Shown here piece by piece: positions 17,770-25,575 of a stretch of DNA of 64,000 bases. The notes beneath the pieces were generated by a model. That model did no database searches and had not been told where the DNA came from. It saw only the letters and a program-made list of their open reading frames with translations. The stretch's first letter is position 1. Every line of letters begins with the position of its first letter. Position numbers and translations under genes: made by a program. The DNA comes from Bradyrhizobium lablabi (GTDB lineage: Bacteria; Pseudomonadota; Alphaproteobacteria; Rhizobiales; Xanthobacteraceae). The DNA is taken from contig NZ_LT670844.1 in assembly GCF_900141755.1 (NCBI RefSeq), forward strand, positions 3,782,001-3,846,000, written 5' to 3'.

Positions 17770-19227
17770 TTAAATCGCCTTCAATTTCCGATAGGCGAAC
17801 CACACCATTTTCAACAACAGCCAGCCGTCGCGAAACCGCGAGATCTGGGTTTCACCAAACGTGCGCGCCTTGTAGTGGATCGGGGTCTCGATGATTTTTA
17901 GATTCTGTTTGGCCGCGCCGAAGATCAGGTCGAAATCGCCGAACGGATCGAAATTGCCGAAATAGTCGCGCTCGCGCGCCAGCACCTCGTAATCCTTTCG
18001 CAGCAGCACCTTGGTGCCGCAAAGCGTGTCGGTCAGGCGGGTGTTGACGAGGTAGCTGAAGAGATAGGCAAAGCAGCGGTTGGCGATCAAATTGAGCGGC
18101 CGCATCGCCTCGTTTTCCATCGGGTAGATCAGCCTGGTGCCGTTGACGAACTCGGCCTTGCCGGTCTCGATCACCGCGTGATATTTCGGCAGCGCTTCCG
18201 GCGGCATCGTCAGATCGGCGTCCAGAATCATCAAGACGTCGCCGGTCGCCGCAGCAAAGCCCTTGCGGACCGCATCGCCCTTGCCCTTGCCGTCCTGTTT
18301 CAGCACCTTGATGTCCCACTGGTCCTTGTAGGCGTCGCGGACGCGTTCGCATTCCTCAAACGTGCCGTCGCTGGAATTGCCCTCGACGAACAGGATCTCC
18401 TGCGACGAGCCGAATCGGGGCATGCGCAGGATCGCGTTTTCGACGTTGCCTTTCTCGTTGCGGCAGGGAACGAGAATGCTCACGGAGAATTTCCGGTCCG
18501 GAAAATGGCGGACTGGACGCCCGACGATATAGGTCCGCAAGCACAGCTTCCTGATCCCCGGCAATGGCGCGATGAACCGGTTGACGAACGGGCCGAGCCC
18601 GAACCAGCGCAACGGGATCAATTGCCGCTGCTCCTGGCTGATCACCTCGAAATCCGCAAGATCCATCAGGTTCAGGAAGTCAGCGGTAGCGATGTAGTTG
18701 ATTTTCGGTTGCCTGGAGCGCAGACGCAGCGCTTCGGCAAGCTTCAGCATCGGCTCCCACAAATGCGAGTAATAGGAGATGATGATCCGCGTCGACGGCG
18801 CGCATAGATGATGCACCAGACTCAGCGTGCCGTCGATGTCCTCGAACATGCCGATCGTGTCGGCGATCACGATGTAATCGAACGGTCCCTCGATGCCGGC
18901 GAGCGTCGCCGGATCTTCCGCATCACCCAGGACAAAATGCAGATCGGGATGCAGCTCCTCGGCCTTCGCAATGGCCTTGGCGCTGAAGTCGACGCCGACG
19001 CCGTAGGAAGGCGCAAGCGCAGCCAGCAATTGGCCGCGGCCGCAACCTAATTCCAGCACCCGTTTGCCCGGCGGAATCAGAAAGCGCATGAACTTGCGGT
19101 CGTCTTCACGATAGGCGGCATTGAACTGGCCCGGACGATCGAGCTCGTCGCCGGCTGCCTCAAAGTGCTGCAAAAACTCGAGTTTCCGCTGATTCTGCGA
19201 CGGCGAGTAAGGGATTTTGGAATTCAT
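17770..19227 (-). CDS. Bifunctional SAM methyltransferase / family 2 glycosyltransferase
   Basis: A 485-residue fusion. Residues about 40-170 are a class I SAM-dependent methyltransferase (motif I VLELGCGRGQLL at 57-67, VGVDFSAKAI). From about 248 a GT-A fold glycosyltransferase of family 2 follows (SVSILVPCRNEKGN, FVEGNSSDGT, DxD motif in MILDADLTMPPE at 336-338), resembling dolichyl-phosphate mannose/glucose synthases. It may make and modify a polyprenyl-linked or surface sugar. The ATG at 19227 follows GAGG; a longer start at 19266 is less likely. It ends a minus-strand run with the polytopic protein and FkbM methyltransferase. Confidence 0.88.
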   Translation of the reverse strand: MNSKIPYSPSQNQRKLEFLQHFEAAGDELDRPGQFNAAYREDDRKFMRFLIPPGKRVLELGCGRGQLLAALAPSYGVGVDFSAKAIAKAEELHPDLHFVLGDAEDPATLAGIEGPFDYIVIADTIGMFEDIDGTLSLVHHLCAPSTRIIISYYSHLWEPMLKLAEALRLRSRQPKINYIATADFLNLMDLADFEVISQEQRQLIPLRWFGLGPFVNRFIAPLPGIRKLCLRTYIVGRPVRHFPDRKFSVSILVPCRNEKGNVENAILRMPRFGSSQEILFVEGNSSDGTFEECERVRDAYKDQWDIKVLKQDGKGKGDAVRKGFAAATGDVLMILDADLTMPPEALPKYHAVIETGKAEFVNGTRLIYPMENEAMRPLNLIANRCFAYLFSYLVNTRLTDTLCGTKVLLRKDYEVLARERDYFGNFDPFGDFDLIFGAAKQNLKIIETPIHYKARTFGETQISRFRDGWLLLKMVWFAYRKLKAI

Positions 19228-19294
19228 GACAGCCTCGAATGGACCCTGGAATTCAAGACCTGCCAATTGCCTGCCAATTTGCGTTCTCCAACCA

Positions 19295-20914
19295 TCAGCC
19301 GCCGCGTATCAGAAGAAACACGGTCCGCAACTCGATCAGCTTGTCGCCCTCATTGAATTTCACCGGGTTCGGGTCAAGCAAAGCGAGATTTGGTGCAGCT
19401 TTTACACTTTCCACGGTGGGAAAATAGCCCTTGTCAATAACGTAGGCGCCGACGTCCCGCGTTACCTTGCCGGCCAGCAGGCTGCTGATCACCAGCGGCC
19501 GGTTCTGAAAATATTCGTAGGTCAATCGCGGGACGCTGGCATAGATGATGACGAAGCCCTCGCCAAATTGCGCGAACGGCGTCTTATAAGCAAATTCGAC
19601 GGCGCGCTTGGTTCCGGCGAGGTACGAATTGATTTCCGCGAGATCTGCATTCGCCCGCGCGCTAAAGCCTGTTCTGCTCGTTAGGAGGGTATCCAGCGGC
19701 CATATCAATTGACGCGCCATAAATAAAATAGCGATCGAAGCGAAAGCTGCTGCAGCCAACCGAGGTCTAAAACGCCATGATTTCGTGAGCAGATAGAAGC
19801 AGACAACGCATGCCGGCAAGGTTGCGGAAACGCCGGCGGTATAATGCATGTCGTAGTGCTTCAAAACGATAAGCGCCGAAAGTAGCGCGGCCACGCCCGT
19901 TCCAATGCAGAGGACCGCAACCGGTGTTTGCCCGGCTCGCTTAAATCCAGCGACCAGGCCCGCGATCACGAGACCGGCTCCGCCGAACAGAGCGATCGGT
20001 ACGGCGTAAGCACGGTCGACCGGTATCGTCATAATCGCACGCCGGATTTCGCCCGCGCTGACCACGGTCGGATCGCCGGTCCCGTATAATTGCGAACCCA
20101 GGATGACCGCCCTGTGGTACCAATAGAGATCGCGAAATGAATCCCAACCGATGACGAGAAATCCCGTGGCGAGGACGATCAAGGCAAAGCTGCCGACATA
20201 GACGCTGAGCAGCCAAAATCCCCGTGACCAGCCCACCCGGCAAAAAACCAGCTTCATGAAAATCGCGGCATAGAGCGCAAACGCGATGTAAATGTAGGAT
20301 AGTTTGTTCAGGTAGGCGAGCGCGCCGACGCAGCCCGCGAACACCAAGATGCTGGGGTCGATATCCTTCTCATAGGCAAGCCGCACCATCACCGCCAGAA
20401 ACAGGCCGTTGATGAGCATCGCGAATGCATCCATTCCCACCGTCATGAACATCTGCAGGGTTGCCGAGGTCGAGACCAGCCAGAGCGCTAATGCAGCTGC
20501 GGTGACCAGCCCGGGAACCAGCTTGCGTGCGGCCCGCGCAAAGACGTAAACGCCGGCCGCGCCCACCAAGGCTCCAAGAATCAAGATGATCCGATGATAA
20601 TCGTCGACGTGGGCGAGCACCGTGCTGAAGAAATTCGCTCCCGAGGCGACAGGATATCCCGCAAGCGCGAGCGCGAGCCAGCTCATCAGATAGAAGGTTA
20701 CTCCGGGATGGTAAGACAGCCCGACAGCTTCGTACATTTGCCGGTCGGCCAGCCGATAGGCCATATTCAGCGCGTCCGCGAGGCCAAGCGGTTCATAGTC
20801 GGTGACCATCCAGAACGCACTTGGATATGCGCGGGCGAGAAGGGTGCAAATCAAGAAAAACACAACGGCCAGGGCTAGCGGCCACAAATCCACTCTGCGC
20901 GAAGCAAGATTCAT
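19295..20914 (-). CDS. Large polytopic membrane protein, GT-C glycosyltransferase-like
   Basis: A 539-residue protein with about 10-12 hydrophobic segments and a soluble C-terminal tail of about 90 residues. The first luminal loop contains acidic residues after helix 1 (MVTDYEPLGLAD), the place where GT-C enzymes carry catalytic Asp/Glu, and the overall layout resembles PMT/ArnT-like sugar transferases that use polyprenyl-phosphate sugars. Assignment as GT-C is inference. The ATG at 20914 is 5 bases from the upstream FkbM stop; a TTG at 20923 would instead overlap that stop by 4 bases. The neighbouring DPM-like enzyme could supply its donor. Confidence 0.7.
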   Translation of the reverse strand: MNLASRRVDLWPLALAVVFFLICTLLARAYPSAFWMVTDYEPLGLADALNMAYRLADRQMYEAVGLSYHPGVTFYLMSWLALALAGYPVASGANFFSTVLAHVDDYHRIILILGALVGAAGVYVFARAARKLVPGLVTAAALALWLVSTSATLQMFMTVGMDAFAMLINGLFLAVMVRLAYEKDIDPSILVFAGCVGALAYLNKLSYIYIAFALYAAIFMKLVFCRVGWSRGFWLLSVYVGSFALIVLATGFLVIGWDSFRDLYWYHRAVILGSQLYGTGDPTVVSAGEIRRAIMTIPVDRAYAVPIALFGGAGLVIAGLVAGFKRAGQTPVAVLCIGTGVAALLSALIVLKHYDMHYTAGVSATLPACVVCFYLLTKSWRFRPRLAAAAFASIAILFMARQLIWPLDTLLTSRTGFSARANADLAEINSYLAGTKRAVEFAYKTPFAQFGEGFVIIYASVPRLTYEYFQNRPLVISSLLAGKVTRDVGAYVIDKGYFPTVESVKAAPNLALLDPNPVKFNEGDKLIELRTVFLLIRGG

Positions 20915-20919
20915 CTGCG

Positions 20920-21762
20920 TCAATCCACCCGCGCGATCGCGTTGATACCGGCGCCATCCCCGATCATCCGCGCCAACTCCCGCGCCGTCGACGGCAATGG
21001 CCGGGAGGTTCGTTCGTCATAGAAGCTATATCCATTCGGGATGAAATAAGACATCAGCTGGTCCAGCGACGTGGCATGTTCCTCGAGCACATAGGGCGAT
21101 AGCTCCATCACAAAAATCGGCCGCACATCCCGCAGCAGCGCGGTTGCACCGCGAAGAACGTCACATTCGAATCCGTCCACATCGAGTTTGACGAGCTGCA
21201 CTTTGCGATCGGCAAGTTCGGACAGCACGCTGTCAAGACTTCGCGCCCGCGCCTGTTCTGTTCGCATCTCACGGCCGAGGTGCTTGGCATGCAGGCCGGC
21301 CTCGCGCGCCAGCGGCCAACTCGAATAGATCGCCGCAGGTACGAGGTCTGCATCGCGCTCGGTGAGGAAACAATGGCAGGCGGTGACGCGGGCCTTGAGT
21401 TCCGGGTTGAGCTCAAGGTTGCGGGTAAGCTTGCGAAACGCATAGTCGGTCGGCTCGAACGCGATGACGCGGCCATTGGGGCCGACCAGTTGGGCAAGAT
21501 GGAGCGTGTGCGCGCCGATATTGGCGCCGATATCCAGCACCAGCGCTGCGGGAGAGACAAGCCGTCGCAAGGCGGCCTTGGTCTGGCGCTCATAAATGTT
21601 TCCGAGGTAAATGGCGAAATCAATCCCCTGCGAAAGATCCAGTTCGTAATTGATTCCTCCCCGCACAACGATGTCCCGATCGTTGCGGCCAAGCACGGCG
21701 CGACCGGCTCGAACGACGCGATAAATCGCGCGGGCACCGGCAATCTTATGGGTCGTTTTCAT
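20920..21762 (-). CDS. FkbM family methyltransferase (copy 1)
   Basis: SAM-dependent O-methyltransferase of the FkbM family, 280 residues from the ATG at 21762 (an ATG-containing frame continues upstream to 21906, but that leader is unlike the family). Motif I is LVLDIGANIGAHTLHLA, followed by VIAFEPTDYAFRKL, and the late motif VKLDVDGFECDVLRG contains the conserved Asp-x-Asp-Gly/E. These enzymes commonly methylate sugars on polysaccharides, glycolipids or macrolides. It is the first gene of the minus-strand glycan run and is divergent from a second FkbM gene. Confidence 0.9.
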   Translation of the reverse strand: MKTTHKIAGARAIYRVVRAGRAVLGRNDRDIVVRGGINYELDLSQGIDFAIYLGNIYERQTKAALRRLVSPAALVLDIGANIGAHTLHLAQLVGPNGRVIAFEPTDYAFRKLTRNLELNPELKARVTACHCFLTERDADLVPAAIYSSWPLAREAGLHAKHLGREMRTEQARARSLDSVLSELADRKVQLVKLDVDGFECDVLRGATALLRDVRPIFVMELSPYVLEEHATSLDQLMSYFIPNGYSFYDERTSRPLPSTARELARMIGDGAGINAIARVD

Positions 21763-21952
21763 CGGAATTCCGATTTGTGAAGGCTCAATCGCGGCTGCTT
21801 TTAGCCGAGGGGTCTGGCGGTGTAAATTCGGCAACCCGCACAATCCGAGGTCGATGGCCGACCCATATGGACCGCCCCTGCGAGATATGTGATATCCGTC
21901 CCGCACGATCGTTTCCCCCGCATCTCATCGGTAACGCTGGCCCATTTTTCGG

Positions 21953-22738
21953 ATGTTCCAAAGCCTGATCAGAAATTCCGCAGTGCACCTATTCGGATTG
22001 GCGGCGAAGCTCGGCGTTCAACGGCTGCCGCTGTTCGAGCGGGTGTTTCTCGCGCTCTATGCGGGGTACAAGCGGTACTTCGAAGCCGGTCCCATCGAAC
22101 GACTTCAGGAATTCATCCCAACGGGATCGCTGGTGATCGACGTCGGCGCCAATGTCGGCTTTTTCTCTCTCCGCTTCGCGCAATGGGTGGGTTCCGGCGG
22201 CGAAGTCATTGCGATCGAGCCGGAGGCCCGTAACTACGAAACCCTGGCGGCGGCGCTGAAGCGCGAAGGCCTGTCCGGCAGGGTGCGCACGCTGAAGGCC
22301 GTCGCGGCCGCCACCGCGGGATCGATGTTTCTCGAGATCAATCAACTTCACCCGGCGGATCACAAGCTTTCCCGGGACGGCACCGGCGTCGCCGTCGAAG
22401 CGGTGAGGCTCGACGATCTGGTCCAGGACAAGGGCGGGGGCAGGCCCAGCCTGGTCAAGATCGACGTCCAGGGCGCCGAGATGCTGGTTCTGCAGGGCGC
22501 GCCCGACATTCTTGGATTGGCCGGTCCGGCGCTTTTTATCGAATTGAATGAGGAAGGATTGCAGAAATTCGGGTCGTCCGTATCCGCCATTCTGGATCAT
22601 TTGTCGCAATACGGCTACGAGCCCTATTGGCTGATGCGGACGGGGCCGCTCCGCAAGAGCAGCCCCGCGGAGATTCATGCCAAAGCCGCCGGGAATGCTT
22701 ATGTCGACGTTTTGTTTCTCAAGTCGCCGCCTGGCTGA
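21953..22738 (+). CDS. FkbM family methyltransferase (copy 2)
   Basis: A second FkbM methyltransferase, 261 residues, with VIDVGANVGFFSLRFA, VIAIEPEARNYETL and VKIDVQGAEMLVLQG. It shares the fold and motifs of copy 1 across the divergent promoter but the sequences are only distantly alike, so it is not a recent duplicate. It lies about 190 bases from the start of copy 1, and a common regulatory region is likely. Probably modifies the same or a related surface glycan; the acceptor is unknown. Confidence 0.9.
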   Translation: MFQSLIRNSAVHLFGLAAKLGVQRLPLFERVFLALYAGYKRYFEAGPIERLQEFIPTGSLVIDVGANVGFFSLRFAQWVGSGGEVIAIEPEARNYETLAAALKREGLSGRVRTLKAVAAATAGSMFLEINQLHPADHKLSRDGTGVAVEAVRLDDLVQDKGGGRPSLVKIDVQGAEMLVLQGAPDILGLAGPALFIELNEEGLQKFGSSVSAILDHLSQYGYEPYWLMRTGPLRKSSPAEIHAKAAGNAYVDVLFLKSPPG

Positions 22739-22757
22739 CCCGCGCGCGCATCGGCAC

Positions 22758-23204
22758 TTACCGCTCGAACAATTGTCCAACGGCGCGGTCCTCGTTCTTT
22801 ACGGCGCCGAAGCGGTCGAACGAATAAGGCACACCGAACAGGCTGATCGTGCTCGCGCGCCGCTCGGGATCGCCATTGCACCAATGCGTCTTGTCAATTT
22901 CCTCCCGATCGCTGCGCTCGAGATTCTCGCACCATTTGGAATCCTGCTTCTGATAGGTGATCTTGACGGAAACCTTGCAGTCCAGAGCGGGGTCGGCTCC
23001 GCAGATGAAGCGGGCTACCGCGGGTTCGCCCCGCATCAGCCTGGCCTGCCAAAAATTGGCGGTCTTGGATTGATAAAGCCGTCGGGCGCCACCGAATACA
23101 ATCGAAGCGATCGCGATCAGCAGAATGGCGCCCGCTACCCGGGCCCGCCGGCGTAACCTCAGGCGCTGTTGTGCATCGCCACCCTGTGCGATCGCCTCCA
23201 TCAT
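22758..23204 (-). CDS. Single-pass membrane protein of unknown function
   Basis: A 148-residue protein with an arginine-rich N-terminus (RLRLRRRARVAG) followed by one hydrophobic helix (about residues 23-42, ILLIAIASIVFGG), which predicts a periplasmic C-terminal domain. That domain has four cysteines (FICGADPALDCKV, KWCENLERSD, THWCNGDPERR) and could form two disulfides. I do not recognise the family. It is convergent with FkbM copy 2 and may belong to the glycan cluster only by position. Confidence 0.65.
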   Translation of the reverse strand: MMEAIAQGGDAQQRLRLRRRARVAGAILLIAIASIVFGGARRLYQSKTANFWQARLMRGEPAVARFICGADPALDCKVSVKITYQKQDSKWCENLERSDREEIDKTHWCNGDPERRASTISLFGVPYSFDRFGAVKNEDRAVGQLFER

Positions 23205-23276
23205 GCCCCCTAAGAAAAATTCGTGAAAAAATTGACGCCCGGGTTATAGGCCTCCGCTTTCGCGAAGGCGACAAGT

Positions 23277-24212
23277 TCATCCAAAGCCCCCTGCCGCGGC
23301 CAATCCGCCGAGCCTGCCGGTAATGGCGAAAAACTGCGCCACCGTTTCCTCGATGATCTCTTTCGCCGGCTTCACCTGATCGATCAGCCCCGCCGATTGC
23401 CCGGCGAGCGCGGGAGCGGCTTCCATGTCGCCGTGGAAGTAGAGCTGGCGAATTCCCTTTAACGCATCGGGTGCCATCAAACCAGCTTCATGAATGGCCT
23501 TGGTGCGTTCCGACTTCAGCGCGCGGATGCATGGCGTCGATTTCTTGTTGAGCACCAGCGTGCCGGTTTCGCTGGCCTCGACGATCGCATTCTTGTAGTT
23601 GGCGTGCACCGGGCTCTCGCTGCAGCTGACAAAGCGCGTGCCCATCTGGATGCCCTCGGCGCCGAGCGCAAACGCCGCCGCCATGCCGCGGCCGTCGCAG
23701 ATGCCGCCGGCGGCGATCATCGGTACGTCGGTGCGCGCGCGGATGCCCTGCAGCAGCACCAGCGTCGAGACTTCCTCCGGATTCTTGAAGCCGCCGCCCT
23801 CGGCGCCTTCCACCACCAACCCATCGACGCCCGCGTCGACGCATTTCAGCGCGGTCTCGACGGTGGGTACCGCATGATAGACCGTAATACCCGCGGCCTT
23901 CAGCGGCGCGATGAATTTCGCCGGGCTGCCGGCGGACGTGGTGACGAATTTGACGCCGGAGTTGCAGACGAATTTCAGCATCGCATCGTCGCGCAGAAAC
24001 CTGATCGGCAAATTGACGCCGAACGGCAGGTTCAGCGCTTTCATCTGGTTGATTTCAGCCTGACAGGCCTCGGTTTCGCCCGACGACGTCTCGATGATGC
24101 CGAGCCCGCCCGCGCGCGACACTGCGGAGGCAAGCTGGGTGCGCGCGATCCAGCCCATCGGGGCCTGCACAATAGGGTATCTAGCGCCGGTATCGACGAG
24201 AACGCGGTTCAT
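23277..24212 (-). CDS. Nitronate monooxygenase family flavoprotein
   Basis: FMN-dependent TIM-barrel enzyme of the nitronate monooxygenase/2-nitropropane dioxygenase family, 311 residues. The N-terminus YPIVQAPMGWIA and the glycine-rich FMN phosphate segments AAGGICDGRG and ALGAEGIQMGTRF are diagnostic; the related enoyl-ACP reductase FabK has the same fold, so substrate is not certain. It lies downstream of the PQQ dehydrogenase operon on the same strand, 155 bases after its last gene. A decayed piece of a homologous gene start lies at about 27.7 kb. Confidence 0.9.
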   Translation of the reverse strand: MNRVLVDTGARYPIVQAPMGWIARTQLASAVSRAGGLGIIETSSGETEACQAEINQMKALNLPFGVNLPIRFLRDDAMLKFVCNSGVKFVTTSAGSPAKFIAPLKAAGITVYHAVPTVETALKCVDAGVDGLVVEGAEGGGFKNPEEVSTLVLLQGIRARTDVPMIAAGGICDGRGMAAAFALGAEGIQMGTRFVSCSESPVHANYKNAIVEASETGTLVLNKKSTPCIRALKSERTKAIHEAGLMAPDALKGIRQLYFHGDMEAAPALAGQSAGLIDQVKPAKEIIEETVAQFFAITGRLGGLAAAGGFG

Positions 24213-24367
24213 GGTTGTCCGTGGCGTGAGGGCGAAATTGGCGGGCGAATTCGCCGATCACGCTATGACAAGTTCGGCTGGCCGACAATCCCGGCGCGGC
24301 CGACCGGCTGTTTTGTCCTGGTGCCGCAGCGAGCCAAGGTGCCCTCGCTGCCCGGGGTCCGGGCACC

Positions 24368-25162
24368 TCACTGCGGGGGTCGCAGCTCGATACCGTATCG
24401 GGCATAGATCCGCGTGATGGTGCCATCCGCCAAGAGCGTCTCGATCGCCGCATCGACACGCTGCCGCAGCTTGTCGTCGGGGCGGAACAGCCCGGCCGCA
24501 ATGTTCCAGTTCAGATCGGAATCATTGTCGAACGCCGGAATCAGGCGCAGCGGTTTGTCGGCGTGCTGCTGGTTGAACCAGCCGACCGTCACTGGAGTGA
24601 CGGCCGCCGCCTCGATCTCGTGATTGGCCAGCGCAGCAACGATCTCGTCCTCGAACACGAACGGAGACGTAAGGGTACCGCCCTTGTCCAGCGTCATCGA
24701 GACCAGCGAGCCGACCGGCACCCCGACCCGCTGATCGGGACCGAGACCGGCCAGCGACGACAAAGGCGAGTCGGAGCGGACCGCGAGCACGACGCCGCTG
24801 CGATGGTAGGGACGCGATACTTTCACGCCGCCCTCCGGCGGTGCATCCTTGCGGGCGATGGTATCAAGCACGAGGTCGCAATCGGCGCGGCGGTACTGGA
24901 TCGCACTAACCACCCACTCCCGCGTCAGCTTGACGCCGATTTGTTCGGCAATTTTCTCGCCGAGCTCGATCTGAAATCCCGAGACTGGTCCGCTCTTGCT
25001 GGCGAACGGCAGCGCGTTGGGGTTGGCGCAGAGCGTCAACGCGCCACGCTCGATGATGGTTTCCAGCGAGCGCGCATCTGCAGCCAGGCTCCCGAACACC
25101 CACAGACCAACGCTTGCCGCGTATCGGATAAGGCGGTCTCGCGTTTGCCGCGCGCTAGTCAT
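24368..25162 (-). CDS. Periplasmic solute-binding protein, XoxJ-like
   Basis: A 264-residue family-3-type extracellular binding protein with an N-terminal signal (RLIRYAASVGLWVFGSLAADA) and the fold markers GALTLCANPNALPFAS, GFQIELGEKIAEQIG and VGVPVGSLVS. The ATG at 25162 overlaps the cytochrome gene stop (ATGACTAG), so they are translationally coupled; the frame remains open further upstream but that part is antisense-like Ser/Arg-rich sequence. Its place third after a PQQ alcohol dehydrogenase and a cytochrome c is that of XoxJ, a periplasmic protein thought to help maturation or activation of the dehydrogenase. Confidence 0.82.
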   Translation of the reverse strand: MTSARQTRDRLIRYAASVGLWVFGSLAADARSLETIIERGALTLCANPNALPFASKSGPVSGFQIELGEKIAEQIGVKLTREWVVSAIQYRRADCDLVLDTIARKDAPPEGGVKVSRPYHRSGVVLAVRSDSPLSSLAGLGPDQRVGVPVGSLVSMTLDKGGTLTSPFVFEDEIVAALANHEIEAAAVTPVTVGWFNQQHADKPLRLIPAFDNDSDLNWNIAAGLFRPDDKLRQRVDAAIETLLADGTITRIYARYGIELRPPQ

Positions 25163-25514
25163 CGAGCCCCCGAATGTAGGCCAGGATCGCGATGATCTGG
25201 CCGTCGCTGAACGCCGAGCCGAACGCGGGCATGGCGCCCGGCTTGCCTTTCTTGATGCGCTCGATGATGTATTCGTCGCTGCGCTCGGATTTTGATAGTT
25301 TTGGCCCCCTGCCGGCGGCGCGACCACCGTCCTGGTGACAGAAGCCGCAGGTGGTGGCGAACATTTGCTCGCCATTGATGTCGCTGGGCGAGGCTTCGGC
25401 ATTCGCCAGCGGACTTGCAGATCCCGCTGAGGTCGGCTGTTCGGCAAGCGCGGCAGTCGACAGAAATGACCAGAGGATGGCCAAGTAAGCAACGGGCACA
25501 AACACTATTCGCAT
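25155..25514 (-). CDS. Periplasmic c-type cytochrome, XoxG-like
   Basis: Small exported monohaem cytochrome, about 119 residues from the ATG at 25514 (a TTG at 25538 is the alternative). A signal peptide (FVPVAYLAILWSFLSTAALA) is followed by the haem site CGFCH and a probable axial Met in PGAMPAFGSAFS. It is the likely electron acceptor of the PQQ dehydrogenase encoded 61 bases upstream, the role of XoxG/cytochrome cL. It is shorter than typical XoxG, so it may be a related but distinct partner. Confidence 0.85.
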   Translation of the reverse strand: MRIVFVPVAYLAILWSFLSTAALAEQPTSAGSASPLANAEASPSDINGEQMFATTCGFCHQDGGRAAGRGPKLSKSERSDEYIIERIKKGKPGAMPAFGSAFSDGQIIAILAYIRGLDD

Positions 25515-25575
25515 TCCGGCATCCGTACCGACAAGCAAAGGCGGCAGGGAGCGATCCCTGCCGCCAAGGCCGTCG

